Shown one piece after another: positions 11,342 through 22,080 of a DNA stretch of 64,000 bases. The position numbers and the translations under genes were made by a program. Where the stretch lies: the NCBI RefSeq assembly GCF_958450345.1, contig NC_088784.1, positions 79,447,747-79,511,746 of the forward strand, in the 5' to 3' direction. Source of the DNA: Calliphora vicina (Eukaryota > Arthropoda > Insecta > Diptera > Calliphoridae). Below the pieces are notes generated by a model. That model did no database searches. It saw only the letters and a list, made by a program, of their open reading frames with translations, and was not told the origin of the DNA. Each line of letters opens with the position of its first letter. The stretch's first letter is position 1.

Positions 11342-12056
11342 TAGGGTTTTTAATTTCCCGACCTTTTTTGATTTGAATCGGGAAATTTTTTTCTACATTC
11401 CCGGGTACCCGGCTATTCCCGAAATATATAATGATGCTGTAAATTAGGAATATTATAGCCAACTTTCATATAAAACCCTAATGTTATAATTATTAAATAT
11501 GAGAGCTTCGAATTAATTAATAAAATTTGAGTTTAATTCACTAATATCTTAATCCGTAATTAAAGAATGTCAGCCTTTCATTCCATAAATCCATTCCTAA
11601 TATTTAATTTTTTTGGTTCATTCCAAGCCTTTGTTTAAACTGAATTAATTTTAAAGTTAATTAATAACAGAATTTATTAAAATTTTGAATGATTAAATTT
11701 TTGTTAAATCAAAATTAATTGAAAAAATTGTCTTAAAACTTTTTGTTATGGATTTGAAGAAGAAATTTAAAGAAATTAGAATGATTCAATAAGAAATAAA
11801 ATCTATAAATAATGAATTCACTTTTTAAATTTTCATACGAAAAACCCCAAACAAATAATAATAGCGGTCTATTATTGTCGAGATATAAGCAAAAAACTTT
11901 TCACTGATTTTTGGTGAAAAAAATAAAGTTCTAACTTGTTTTTTATGTATTTTCGTAAATTTTTATATGCCAGGATTCCCGACTAAAAATCCCGGGAATC
12001 GGGTAGTGAAAAATTGGCAAAATTCCCGGGAAATTTGTACCGGGATAAAAACCCTA
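11342..12056. mobile_element. hAT-type MITE with perfect 8-bp TSD
   Basis: Bounded by ATTACACC on both sides (11334-11341 and 12057-12064). Ends are inverted (TAGGGTTTTTAAT... and ...ATAAAAACCCTA), each followed inward by CCCGGGAAATT-like motifs in opposite orientation. The 715-bp interior is AT-rich and non-coding. It sits inside a mariner transposase reading frame and so is younger than that mariner. Confidence 0.92.
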
Positions 12057-12064
12057 ATTACACC

Positions 12065-12545
12065 ATGAAGATTGTTGTCAACAAGAGCTTGCAAAATTAT
12101 TGCGAGTAGCAGAATTCATTCAAAAGCAGGAAAATTGGGTAACACACGAATTAATGTCGTGAGACCTTGAAAGACGATTGTTTGAAACGAGTATTGACCG
12201 AAAATGCCCAGAATATGTGGCCAGTCATGAAACCATAATATTCCATCATGACATCGCTCGGCCACATGTTGCAATACCTGCTAAAAACTATTTAGAAAGA
12301 AGTGGTTGGGAATTTTTGCCTCATCGGATTTATGGTCCAGAACGCTACCTCGATATGCTTCACTTCAGAACAGAGTATCCCATATTGGCTTGATTCGTTT
12401 ATGGCCTCAAAAGGTGAGCAGTTCTTTTGCCACGGAATCTATATGTTTCCAGAAAGATGGGAAAAGTTCATGACTACAATGGCCAAACTATTTGGGAAGA
12501 CTGAAGGAATTACTTCCAAATTTCAGAGCTATTACAACACCAGTT
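12065..12545 (+). pseudogene. mariner transposase pseudogene, C-terminal half
   Basis: Encodes HHDIARPHVAIPAKNYLERS and later MASKGEQFFCHGIYMFPERW, recognisable mariner catalytic-core and C-terminal motifs, separated by a frameshift at about 12305. The segment between QENWVTHEL and the second Asp is deleted (about 100 residues expected), so the first catalytic Asp is missing. Non-functional. Confidence 0.82.
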
Positions 12546-13900
12546 AACGTTATCCTAGCATTCTACGGAGGGGGACTGTCAAAATTAGCAATTTCATATT
12601 TTTGGGCACTCTAATATACGTTATGTATGTATCTATGTAGAATATTTGTAGGTATGTAAATGTGGGTATCTTACGGATAGTGTCATTGTGTAATTGTATC
12701 TGTGTGTGTATGTGATTATTATACAAAAGGAAACTATACAGGATATTTATCTGTATACCAATTACTCTGCATATGAATGTGGTGATATCAACAAAAAATA
12801 CAAAAAATATAAAATGTAGAAAATATAAAAAAAAAATTGTTAAAAAACCTTGCCACACACACAGAGTCTTACCAACAACTTGGAACTAGAGCTACGAACA
12901 GCGCATGATGATGAAGATGGGTGGAAAGGACATATGAAAAAGAGGCGCATGTACGGGCATATAGCATGAGTGGAACAAGCTGTAAAAAATAAATGCTAGA
13001 AAAAGTAGGTCAATCGATAAAAGTTGCGACTGTATACAGTACTCATGCGATACAGTATGTAAAAAAGTAAACTGAAGTAAAAAAAAATCCACCCTCTTAA
13101 GGAAATTGGAGCAGCTTTTTTGTGTGCTGTATATGATGAACCTACATACATTCAAACATACATAAGTTGGGGCGGTAAAGTACACATGCGAACTAAAGAT
13201 CTAAAGCTTACACGGAATGTGGAGAATCTGGCCAAGTAACTAAATCGTAAGGCAAAACAAAAGCCCTTTAGGAGTAACTAAGTTTTATTAAATATGATGT
13301 CAGTTTGTTTGGAGTACCAAGAGAACAGGGATGACGTTGTTTGTTTGTTTGTTTTCGCTCTATATTGCCACTAGGGTGGAGTTGCTTCTATAGCTTTTGT
13401 TGCTCTTTGTTTAGTTTCCTTAAAGCTCGTTGAAAATGTAAACTTTTTAGACTTAACTGCTAAATATTTACAAAAGTCTTTCAAATGTTTTTCACTTTGT
13501 AAGACTGCGAGTATCTTTTGGATTTTATTTTGTTTGGGCCAGGTACCTATACAATATAGAATTTCAAATATGTATATTAAAACACACTTACAAAAGTATA
13601 AATGTAGGTTTGCGCATGTAACACTTAAATATTATATCTATGTATATGTACAATATAATATAATGTAATTTTACACAAATACTTAGTATACAGTTTTATA
13701 TTTATGTATATACACAATGTATATAATGTATTTATAATGTAATCATCATCATCATCATCATATAACATTGTATATACTAGCACGGAATATTTGAGTATCT
13801 CTGTATCAGTTCTACATTTGTTTGCCCTCCATATCCAGGGTGGAATTTGCTGCTTTTTTTTTAAATACTGCCAGTGTGTTTTAGTATTTGTATATATTGT
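12546..13900. other. Non-coding DNA
   Basis: No gene recognised. It contains TATGTA-rich microsatellite-like stretches (12600-12720, 13560-13740), a short CATCAT run (13744-13760) and T-rich tracts. Open frames here have no domain similarity. Confidence 0.5.
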
Positions 13901-13904
13901 ACAG

Positions 13905-14880
13905 TTATGAATACTAGCATATCCCGGTGCACTTCGCTACCCCTATCCTAGTAAAATTTAAAAAATATAAATGGATTTCTGATACAACCTAACTATATAC
14001 AATGCACTATGTGTCCAATAGCCAAAATTGCGGCAAAAGTATTTCCAAGGGATCTAGCATCATAAAACTTTGTGGAGAGATCTCTGTTACTAAAATAAGC
14101 ATTTTAAAAAAATTGCCAATAACTCTTTTCTCATAACCCCTCCCCCAGCAACTCACCAAACATTTTCAAAAAAAATTTCAATCCATATTCTCATTGCACT
14201 TTCCACAAATACCATTTTAAAAAAGTTGCCATTAACTCCCCCCCTCACTTTTCTCATAACCCCTCCTCCAACTCGCCAACAATTTTCAAAAAAAAATTCA
14301 ATTCAATTGAGGTGTCACACTACTAATGCAATCCCGACAATTTTCAGACAATCTCTGCTATGTGGACAAAGTTTGAAGAATCTTGTAATTCTTACTTCGT
14401 ATGGGAGGTGACTCACCTCCTTTTCCAACCCTCCCATTTCGGTTCCCCTGACATTCCAAATTAATATTTACTTTGTATGGGAGGTGCTCCGCCCCTAATC
14501 TAATTTCCCCTATATTCAGCTATCTCCGCACAGTAATAAGAAATTAATTCGTAAAAAGTTTAAACACTTTTATAATTGTAATAGTTCTCCAGACGCCCAC
14601 TATTTCAATCCCGGAAATTTTCAGTAATACTATTGATAAAAGAGCCATTTAGACAAAGTTTGAAACATTTTTGAATTATAGTTCACAAAATATTTAAAAA
14701 TAACTATTTACTTTGTATGGGAGGTGACTCGCCACCTGTTCCGATCCGTCCCATTTTTGGTTAGACTTCATGCAGTGATAAGAAATTGATTCGTATAAAG
14801 TTTAAACACCGTCACAATTATAGTTCTGCAGATATTATAAAATAACAATTTACTTACAAAAAACACCTTCAAAATATGTA
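13905..14880 (+). repeat. Dispersed repeat (family D) with internal duplications
   Basis: Starts around CTAGCATATCCCGGTGCACTTCGCTACCC. It contains three versions of TTACTTTGTATGGGAGGTG (about 14395, 14470, 14710) and duplicated blocks CTCATAACCCCTCC and AAGTTTAAACAC. A shorter copy lies at 48940-49275, and a related start (CTAGCTGACCCG) at 43713. This architecture is common for insect dispersed repeats, but I could not assign a class. Confidence 0.6.
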
Positions 14881-15644
14881 TTTGTTTCAATTATTAAAAT
14901 CTTCTTCTTCATTGTTTTCTATAACAACTCTCACTTAAACAGAGCAAAATCAATATTCTTTAACTGTTTCTCTTCTTTATTTACAACAACAAATTGGACA
15001 AACATAATTGCTTTGTTTACTTTTTAGCTTGAAGATTACATGTACACGTTTTTTGCATATGTGTTAGTAACAACTTTACATGCTTATAGCTCCTAAAATA
15101 CTGAACCGATTTCAATAAAATATATATTCTGCACTTCTGTGAATAAATCCCTTTAAAATGGTATATTTCTTGTCCAAATTGAATGTATAATGTGAGCGTA
15201 AAAGGGGTCTAAAGAAATCGACTTGCCTATTAATATTATGATGATATGGGGGGGCTTATATTACATTAATCGATCAAAGGCCATTTTATGTCCAATATGA
15301 CTTTCTGCTCAAAAAAAGGAAATGGATTTTGCTTGAAAATAACTACTTATGTACGACGTACATATTTTCATTGTAGCAACTGCTGCCTAAGAACTTAAGA
15401 AGGTCGGAAGAATTTTGTTAAAATTTTAGGAATTACTTATTACTTCATGTTAATCACGATTTAGATTCATTCAAAAGAAGGACGTTTCAATATTTTTCAT
15501 GTCACTTTAAAGTGACCCTTTCCGTTTTAGCTGTAGATGTTCATTACTTTTGGGAAACTTCACTGATGAAAAAGTAAACTTTAATTATTTTATGTTGTGA
15601 TACAATAGGAACACACAGAGTTTTTTGTGCAATCTTCTTAGGGA
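14881..15644. other. Non-coding DNA
   Basis: No gene or repeat end found. AT-rich, possibly including the worn 3' part of the family D repeat (TCCTAAAATACTGAACCGATTTC near 15090). Confidence 0.4.
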
Positions 15645-15912
15645 GAGATATTGCCCGTTGCAATAAGCTTTCAATGTAGAGCGTAAGATTCATCCGTTAG
15701 TTCTTCTTTTTCAATATGGAACTATGTTTAATAAAGGGTCTTCCAATAGGAACAACCTGAACTTTGACTGTTGTTCCACACCTTGATGTTGTGCCTCGAG
15801 GGGAAATATAGAGCGAAACCGTGGCTCCGGGGTGCACGGACCTCATGACTGGTAATAATTGAATTTATTAATTTCGTAGCTGTCTAGAGTCTTATCGAGT
15901 GTCGTGGGGATC

Positions 15913-15969
15913 CTATGGCGCTAGGACTTCGGTCCTGTAGGATCATTGGTGAGGTCACTTCGGTGAGCA
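15913..15969 (+). other. Paired UUCG-tetraloop hairpins, copy 1
   Basis: AGGAC-TTCG-GTCCT (15923-15936) is enclosed by an outer GATCCTA/TAGGATC stem. TCAC-TTCG-GTGA follows at 15955-15966. Both loops have the exceptionally stable C(UUCG)G form, so the transcript would fold strongly. Confidence 0.75.
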
Positions 15970-16442
15970 CATGGTGGCTGTGGTTGAAACCCAAATCTTC
16001 TCAGGGAGAGATATTGCCCGTTTCAGTAAGCCTTGTATGTAGAGCAGAAGATTCATCCGTTAGTTCTTCTTTTTCTATATGGAACTATATTTAATAAAGG
16101 GATATAGGGACAACCGAAATTTGACTGTTGATAGCGGCCCCTCCCCTTGGGGCACGGATATGCATCTTGGTGACGCTCCACACCTTGATGTTGTGCTTCA
16201 AGGGGAAATATGGGCCGAACTACGTTTAATAAACGGTTTTCCAATAGAGAAAACCGAACTTTGACTGTTGGTAGCGGCCCCTTCCCTTGGGGCACGCATA
16301 TGCATCTTGGTGACGTTTTACACCTTGATGTTGTGCCTCGAGGGTAAATAGTAGCTCCGAGGTGCACGGACCTCATTCCTGGTAAGAATTTAATTTATTA
16401 AATTCGTAGCTGACTAGAGTCTTATCTAGTGGCATGGGGATG

Positions 16443-16499
16443 CTATGGCCCCAGGACTTCGGTCCTGTAGAATCATTGGTTAGGTCACTTCGGTGAGCA
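16443..16499 (+). other. Paired UUCG-tetraloop hairpins, copy 2
   Basis: The same two hairpins recur: AGGAC-TTCG-GTCCT at 16453-16466 and TCAC-TTCG-GTGA at 16485-16496. The outer stem (GATGCTA/TAGAATC) has one mismatch compared with copy 1, while the inner stems are unchanged. Confidence 0.75.
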
Positions 16500-16545
16500 C
16501 ATGGTGGCTGTGGTTAAAACCCAAAGCGGGAAGAAGATCGTTGTT

Positions 16546-17090
16546 TAAAGTGCTGATGCTTGGGCTAGTGACAAACTAACTAGGTGTTGTTGCTGAATTC
16601 AACAAAGCAATAGCAATTAGCGTTTTTATTCAGGAAACGTATTGGGACAGTAGAATTCATGATGTACTTTAACGGTTGGGAGCTTTTGAAGTCAGAGACC
16701 ATACATTGGACTGGATTACCATGCCGGATATTGCTGCTTTGATAATTGTGGGCTTGTTAGTAATACCTGTTAGCTATGGGTGGCAGGTATTAGGTATTGC
16801 CCAAGATCTCAAGCAAGGGGTTTGTACTTTGATATGTGCAGTCAATGTACAAGAATTTGCCAATTGAATATTCCTTGCAAGTCACTCAATGGCGGTGATA
16901 GACGTATTGTTTTCATCCGGTGTTAAGACCACCGTTCGGTTTAGGCCTATGCGACAGGTATACACGTTTAATTTTAGTCACATCTGTTGCTAGCGGCCAT
17001 AGTTTTGAAGCTACATCTATCGAATTGGCAGTCATTTATTCAATTTGTTTTGCCAAATCACCCTGGACTGATATAGCGTTCAACAATATG
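16546..17090. other. Unassigned moderately GC-rich sequence
   Basis: The composition is like the duplicated block before it, so it may be the continuation of the same element. Open frames (for example 16676-16867, plus) are short and match no family I recognise. No splice-flanked exon stands out. Confidence 0.35.
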
Positions 17091-17119
17091 TGCAAATGAA
17101 AAAATTGTTTAATCAAAAT

Positions 17120-17800
17120 GGGTGTTCTGTTGGAGTAACTTTCTGCGAGCTTCGTCCATTTTAGGGAGAGGCCTATTTGTGGGTAAATGGGTACGTCAAC
17201 AAACAAAATTGTGGACTTGGGTACGATACAAATCCACATGAGATCCAACAACTTCTAATGCATCCCGAAAAAGTCACTGTTTGGGGTGGATTTGGGGTTG
17301 GCGCCGTCATCGGTCCATATTTCTTTGAGAATGACCTTGGCCAGGCCATCAGCATAAAAGGCAAGCGCTACAGGCCGATGATTACCAACTTCTTTTGGCC
17401 TAAATTGAATGATATCGAAAGCAACAATATATGGTTTAAACAGGACGGCGCTACGTACCACACACCTTGGACATTCTACAAAAGCAATTTGAGGTCATGG
17501 TCATATCACGTGGAGGTAATGTGAACTGACCACAGAGATCGTGCGAATAGACTTTTTCTTGCGTTGTTTTATTAAGTCGCAGGTCTATGCGAATAAGACA
17601 CAAACTACAGCGACTCTCAAAGCTCCAGAGTCAGGAAAAATTAGACATTTCGGATGCGCGCCACTCAACGAGATGCAGCTTACATTTACACGATGCATAT
17701 TCCATATATAATTACATTGATAGGCCTTTCAAACTGTTTAGCTGAAAGCCGCTTAAAGAGGGATAAGGCTGGAGAAATTGGAAGAGATATTCAAACTCTC
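17120..17800 (+). pseudogene. mariner/Tc1-superfamily transposase pseudogene
   Basis: The best preserved part (17177-17524) reads NGYVNKQNC, TNPHEIQQLLMHPEKVTVWGGF, ENDLGQAISIKGKRYRPMI and WPKLNDIESNNIWFKQDGAT. The last includes the second catalytic Asp (QDGAT). Further on, in other frames, are DFFL.CFIKSQVYANKTQT and a decayed C-terminus. No intact frame spans the catalytic core. Scraps of the same family lie at 4898-5030 and 11030-11312. Confidence 0.8.
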
Positions 17801-17862
17801 TGAGCCGAAACAAAAATCTTTTAGAGCTTGTTACTCGGAACAATTGGACAAATGAATATGAA

Positions 17863-19036
17863 ATAAGTAAGAAAGTATAGTCGGTCAAGTCCGACCATAT
17901 GATACCCTACACCAATCTAATTATGGACCAATCGCCATAATATTACATAGCATAACTGGCATAACTTCTGTATATATGAAACCTATTTGTGTTGAATTTT
18001 ATTTGATTACCAATACTTTTAAGAAATCTATACTCATTAAAATGATTTTCGGAAGTCGGCATTATATGAGAGCTATGACTAATTATGGAGCGATCGTTAT
18101 AAAATTTAGTGAAATGACTTCTGTATATATATAAATTATTTGTATTGAATTTTATGAGAATAACAAAATTTTTAAGAAATTTATGCTACACAGAGAAAAC
18201 AGATTCGTGATAGCAACCGAATTTGTTGCCAATCGAATGATTCTATCTTAGTGACCGAATTTTACAGTTGTTTCTATAGAATTTTAAAAGGGGTAATAAA
18301 AGTTTGGTTGCTTTAATCGAAATTCTTCTTTGTCAATTGTCTTTCTATTGATAGAACCGAAAAAGTCTATGTGTACAACCGAATCATTCGATTGGCAACA
18401 AATTCGGTTGCTATCACGAATCTGTATTCTCTGTGTAGTTAAAGTGATTTTCGGAAGTAGGCCTATATGGCAGCTATGACTAATTGTGGACCGATCATCA
18501 CAAAATTTGCTAATTTTTTCCAAAGTAGTTTTTTCATTTTTTGAAAAAAAAAAAAAAAAAAAAAAAAATGTTTGAATTGTTATTTAAAAATTTGTTTAAA
18601 TTTAAAAAAAAAATTTTTGTTTTTTATTTTTTTTTTGGTGAAAAAAAAAAATTTGCTTTAAAAAATATTTTTTTTTCGATTTTGACCCATTGTAGGTCCA
18701 ACTTACTTTGGTCTTATATAAGTCGTTGCAAAAGTGTTTGAAATATCTATCATTAGATATCCATATTGTCCATTTGTGGACCGATTTTGTTGATTTTAAA
18801 TAGGAAACTTCTCGAAAGCATGTCTGACAGAATTATTGAAGATTTGGATCCCGAAGATATCTGATGTCTTCAGAAAATTGATTTCAACAGACGGACGGAC
18901 ATGGCTTAATCGACTCCGCTATCTATAAGGATCCAGAATATATATACTTTATAGGGTCGGAAAATTATATTGTGGAAATTACAAACGGAATGACAAACTT
19001 ATATATACCCTTCTCACGAATGTGAAGGGTATAAAA
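17863..19036 (+). mobile_element. Chimeric mini-me-like element: type B head joined to type A tail
   Basis: It starts with the type B head (AAGTAAGAAAGTATAGTCGG) and B-specific phrases to about 18535. It then switches at an A/T homopolymer run into type A (GACCCATTGTAGGTCCAACT, CTCGAAAGCATGTCTGACAG, ACGGACGGACATGG) and ends with the type A tail AGGGTATAAAA at 19036. A TA-flanked MITE (18189-18435) is inserted in the B part. Confidence 0.85.
18189..18435. mobile_element. MITE with 55-bp TIRs and TA target duplication
   Basis: Left end CACAGAGAAAACAGATTCGT and right end inverted (ACGAATCTGTATTCTCTGTG). The arms match over 55 bp with one mismatch. Flanking TA at 18187-18188 and 18436-18437 agrees with the uninterrupted host sequence ATGC..GTTAAAGTGATTTTCGG, pointing to the Tc1/mariner superfamily. 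The 247-bp element is non-coding. Confidence 0.92.
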
Positions 19037-19299
19037 ATAATATTTATTTCAGCATGTTACTATGTTTAGAGAGCTTGTTGACATAAATAAAAATACAGAT
19101 TTTTACTCTTAATAAGCATGTCCTTTAGTTTCGATTTAATACACAACAAAAAATTGCATACTTTTAGGTATTCGGTTAAAATACGCACACATTACATATT
19201 CGCTCAGCACGAGCAGCTCACATGCTCATGCCTGTGTATTTCTTATGGGAGTATTTGGCTCATAGACCCCCAAATCTAAATCGTAAAAACTCAATATAA
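19037..19299. other. Non-coding spacer
   Basis: Short AT-rich spacer between two mini-me-like elements. Nothing recognised. Confidence 0.4.
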
Positions 19300-19948
19300 A
19301 ACAAGTAAGAAAGTATTGTCGGTCAAGCCCGACCATATAATACCATACACCAAGTAAATGAGCAAAAAAAATTTTCTTTTAAAATATCAATAATTTATAT
19401 TCGTGGGGGATTTTCGGAAGCGGGCCTTATATGGGAGCTATGACTAATTATGGACCGATCACCATTAAATTAAGTCGTGATTTAGTTAGTGATTTATGTC
19501 TATATGAAAGTTATTTATGTTGAATTTTGTGTATATACCAAAGTTTATAAGAGATTTATGCACGTTAAAGTGATTTTCGGAAGCGGTGACATGAATTTTG
19601 TATTTATAAAACTTATTTGGAGCAAAATTTGTGTAGATACATATATAAATTAAACATTTATGACGGATAAAGTCCAATTTCGAGAGGACATTTGTATGAG
19701 GGCTAGGTGAAATAATGGACCGATTTCAGCCAGTTTCAATAGGCTTGGTCCTTAAGCCGAAAAAATTATATGTAACAAATTTGATCGAAATATCTTCATA
19801 ATTGCGACCAGCCAGCAAACCATACGGACGGACATCGTTTAATCGACTTTAACCTACTTTAAGGTGAGTGTTAGACCAATATTTTTGGGGGTTACAAACA
19901 TCTGCACAAACTCATTATACCCTCCCCACTATGATGGTGTAGGGTATA
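19300..19948 (+). mobile_element. mini-me-like type B element, copy B2
   Basis: Head ACAAGTAAGAAAGTATTGTC with the GGTCGG...CCCGACC hairpin, B-specific middle (GATTTTCGGAAGCGGGCC), a reduced core (CAGCCAGCAAACCATACGG ACGG), and the tail hairpin CCCTCCCCACTATGATGGTGTAGGG. 5' TACACC and 3' GGTGTAGGGTAT are subterminal inverted repeats. Confidence 0.9.
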
Positions 19949-20050
19949 TGTTTTGCTGATGTCAGCCACGGTGTTGCCACTACAAGCATGTACTTTAGTA
20001 ATAAAATAGAAAGAGATGCCATATATAGGAACAAGTAGTTTAGTTAAAAC

Positions 20051-21226
20051 CAGAGCTGTAAATGAATCATTCTTTTTTGATTTTAATTCATTATGAATTA
20101 GCTAAATTTTGAATTAATTCATTGAATTGAAAAAATGAATTGAATGAAATTTGAATCAATTCGAACGAATTAGGCAGAAATGAATTTCAATTCATTTCCA
20201 ATTCAAATGAATTTGTAAAAATGAGTGGCAATTCATTTACAATTCATTTGAATTGAATTGATTTTGAATTAATTCAAATGAATTAGAAAAAAGAATAGCA
20301 ATTCAAAAGAATGATTCAAAAATGAGTTGCAATCAATCAAATTCAAGAGCAGATTCTCCTACCAAAATGAAAATATCCAGTACAACAATTGAAAAGCCTT
20401 GTCCTGTATACGCACCTGATCAATGAAAACATGGTGTTTGGAGTTTATTTCTTCAAGAAGAACTGATTTTTATTTTGAAATACGCTGAACGACAAAAAAT
20501 ATTTAATATTCAAGAAGCAATTAATAATTTTTGAAATTTTGTGACCCACGACCACCCAACAACAAACTTTTTGCTAATATTTATATTATATTTATTTCAA
20601 AAAAATAAAACTATCTTCCAAAAATAATCAAAAATCAGGAAAAATAACAATGTATGTAGTTCAAAACACAATTGAGTTTCATAAATAAGGCTAATTCGAT
20701 TTAATTAGAATGCATCATTCACCTTAAACAACAATAGCTTTTCAAAATTATCATCTGAAAGAAATCCACGTGACGATGGTAACGGCGCATTATATTTAAA
20801 GGAAGACTTTTTAACCGTCGATTAATTATACTGCATACTTAATGACATTGAAGAATCTGCTAAATATGCTGCGAATTTCGCGTCGGAGTTGGAAATGAAT
20901 TGCTAATTTTTTTTTTAATTCGTTTGAATTAATTCAAAATCAATTCAATTCAAATGAATTGAATTAATTCAAAATCAATTCAATTCATATGAATTGAATT
21001 AATTCAAAATCAATTCAATTCATTTGAATTCTAAACGAATTGCAATTCATTTTTACAAAATTCATTTGAATTAATTCAAAATCAATTCAATTCATTTGAA
21101 TTGGAAACGAATTGCAATTCATTTTTACCAAATTCATTTGAATTGACTCAAATTTCATTCAATTCATTTTTTTGTGTGAATGATTCGCGAATTAATTCAA
21201 AAATGAGTGATTCATTTACAGCTCTG
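20051..21226. mobile_element. hAT-type element with ATTCAAATGAATT iterons and perfect 8-bp TSD
   Basis: Flanked by GTTAAAAC on both sides (20043-20050 and 21227-21234). Ends are inverted: CAGAGCTGTAAATGAATCA and TGATTCATTTACAGCTCTG. About 290 bp inside each end is filled by AATTCAAATGAATT-type iterons in many variants, a likely transposase-binding array. The middle (20345-20880) is non-coding or too decayed to read. Confidence 0.93.
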
Positions 21227-21234
21227 GTTAAAAC

Positions 21235-21949
21235 ATAATCAAAGACATGAACCAAAATTGTTTTTTTATATGGCAACCAGCTAATAGTTTAATTTCCTTT
21301 CTGCTGAAAAGACAGTTAGTTAATAAATTAACCGATAGACAATCATTGCTAAAATATGTTATCGATAAGCATAAACTCATATGTATATTTCAAATTGTCA
21401 TTTCTTACAAAGATTTGAAGGAAATTACTGAACCAGTGGTTTAGTGTAATTCAGTTTGGAATTCTAATTAGGGAGAGTGGAAATACAGTTAAAAATTTAA
21501 TTTTAGCTTGTAGGTTGCTTTCAGATTTGAATGTTTTTACAATTTGCAATCGATTTAAGTGAATGTTTCCATTCATTCTTCCTTTTTAAATTTTTTTATT
21601 AGCTAAGAAAAGTTCTATTTTTGAACACCTTTAATTTATTTATTGTACATAAATTTTGTCTTTGTGAAAATCTACTTTGTCATTGAGCTTAATTTTGTTG
21701 TCATAAACTGAACACATTAATTAATAAAATTAAAACGTTTCTCAAGCACACTCTGAATACATTAATAATATTTGTATTGTGTGCTTTTTTTTTGGAAAAT
21801 AATTTAAACAAACTTTCTAGTATTTAAAGTGTAACAATACAATAATTCTAGACTTTCGTCATTAAATTTGCACAAAATTAAATAAGTCTGGTGGTATACT
21901 GATCATTTTAGTTTAATTATGTAAATAATTGCTTTTAATTTGATGGAAC
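21235..21949. other. Non-coding AT-rich DNA
   Basis: No gene recognised; the frame at 21247-21444 has no family similarity. T-rich and A-rich tracts only. Confidence 0.45.
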
Positions 21950-22080
21950 ACATTAGGGCTGTTGGGTTGGTGCTGATGTTTGTAACGTGCAAAAATATTG
22001 TTCCAATACCCATCTTAAAGTATACCAATCTGCTTTTTTTAATTGCTTTAAAGAACTTTTCTATTGTTCCAAGGATGAAG
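21950..22080 (-). repeat. mini-me-like type B fragment
   Basis: Phrases GCTGATGTTTGTAACGTGC and CTTAAAGTATACCAATC match the 3' portion of type B elements on the minus strand, strongly diverged. Both termini are gone. Confidence 0.6.

Larger units (their letters stand above)
11313..12545 (+). mobile_element. mariner element remnant 2, split by a hAT-type MITE
   Basis: Removing the insertion at 11342-12056 and one TSD copy restores a continuous reading KFEELETLHHEDCCQQELAKLL, a mariner HTH-linker segment. Then come QKQENWVTHEL, HHDIARPHVA (second catalytic Asp region), YLERSGWEFLPH and ASKGEQFFCHGIYMFPERWEK near the C-terminus. The region carrying the first catalytic Asp is deleted. Confidence 0.82.
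15645..16545 (+). repeat. Tandem duplication of a GC-richer, hairpin-forming segment
   Basis: The block 15645-16000 is repeated at 16004-16545. Both copies share AGGGAGAGATATTGCCCGTT, TTCTTCTTTTTC, CACCTTGATGTTGTG, GGTGCACGGACCTCAT and the end TGGTGGCTGTGGTT. The second copy has an extra internal duplication of about 125 bp (GTAGCGGCCCCT ... TTGGGGCACG twice). Each copy ends with two hairpins closed by C(UUCG)G. Base composition is clearly less AT-rich than the surroundings. A promoter or 5' leader of a retroelement is possible, but no coding partner was proven. Confidence 0.8.

Noticed and set aside
15913..15969. HDV-like self-cleaving ribozyme
   Set aside because: Strong UUCG hairpins are present, but I could not build the nested double pseudoknot by eye; kept only as a structured element.
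18541..18741. Lys/Phe-rich 66-codon frame
   Set aside because: Translation of A/T homopolymer in a mini-me element.
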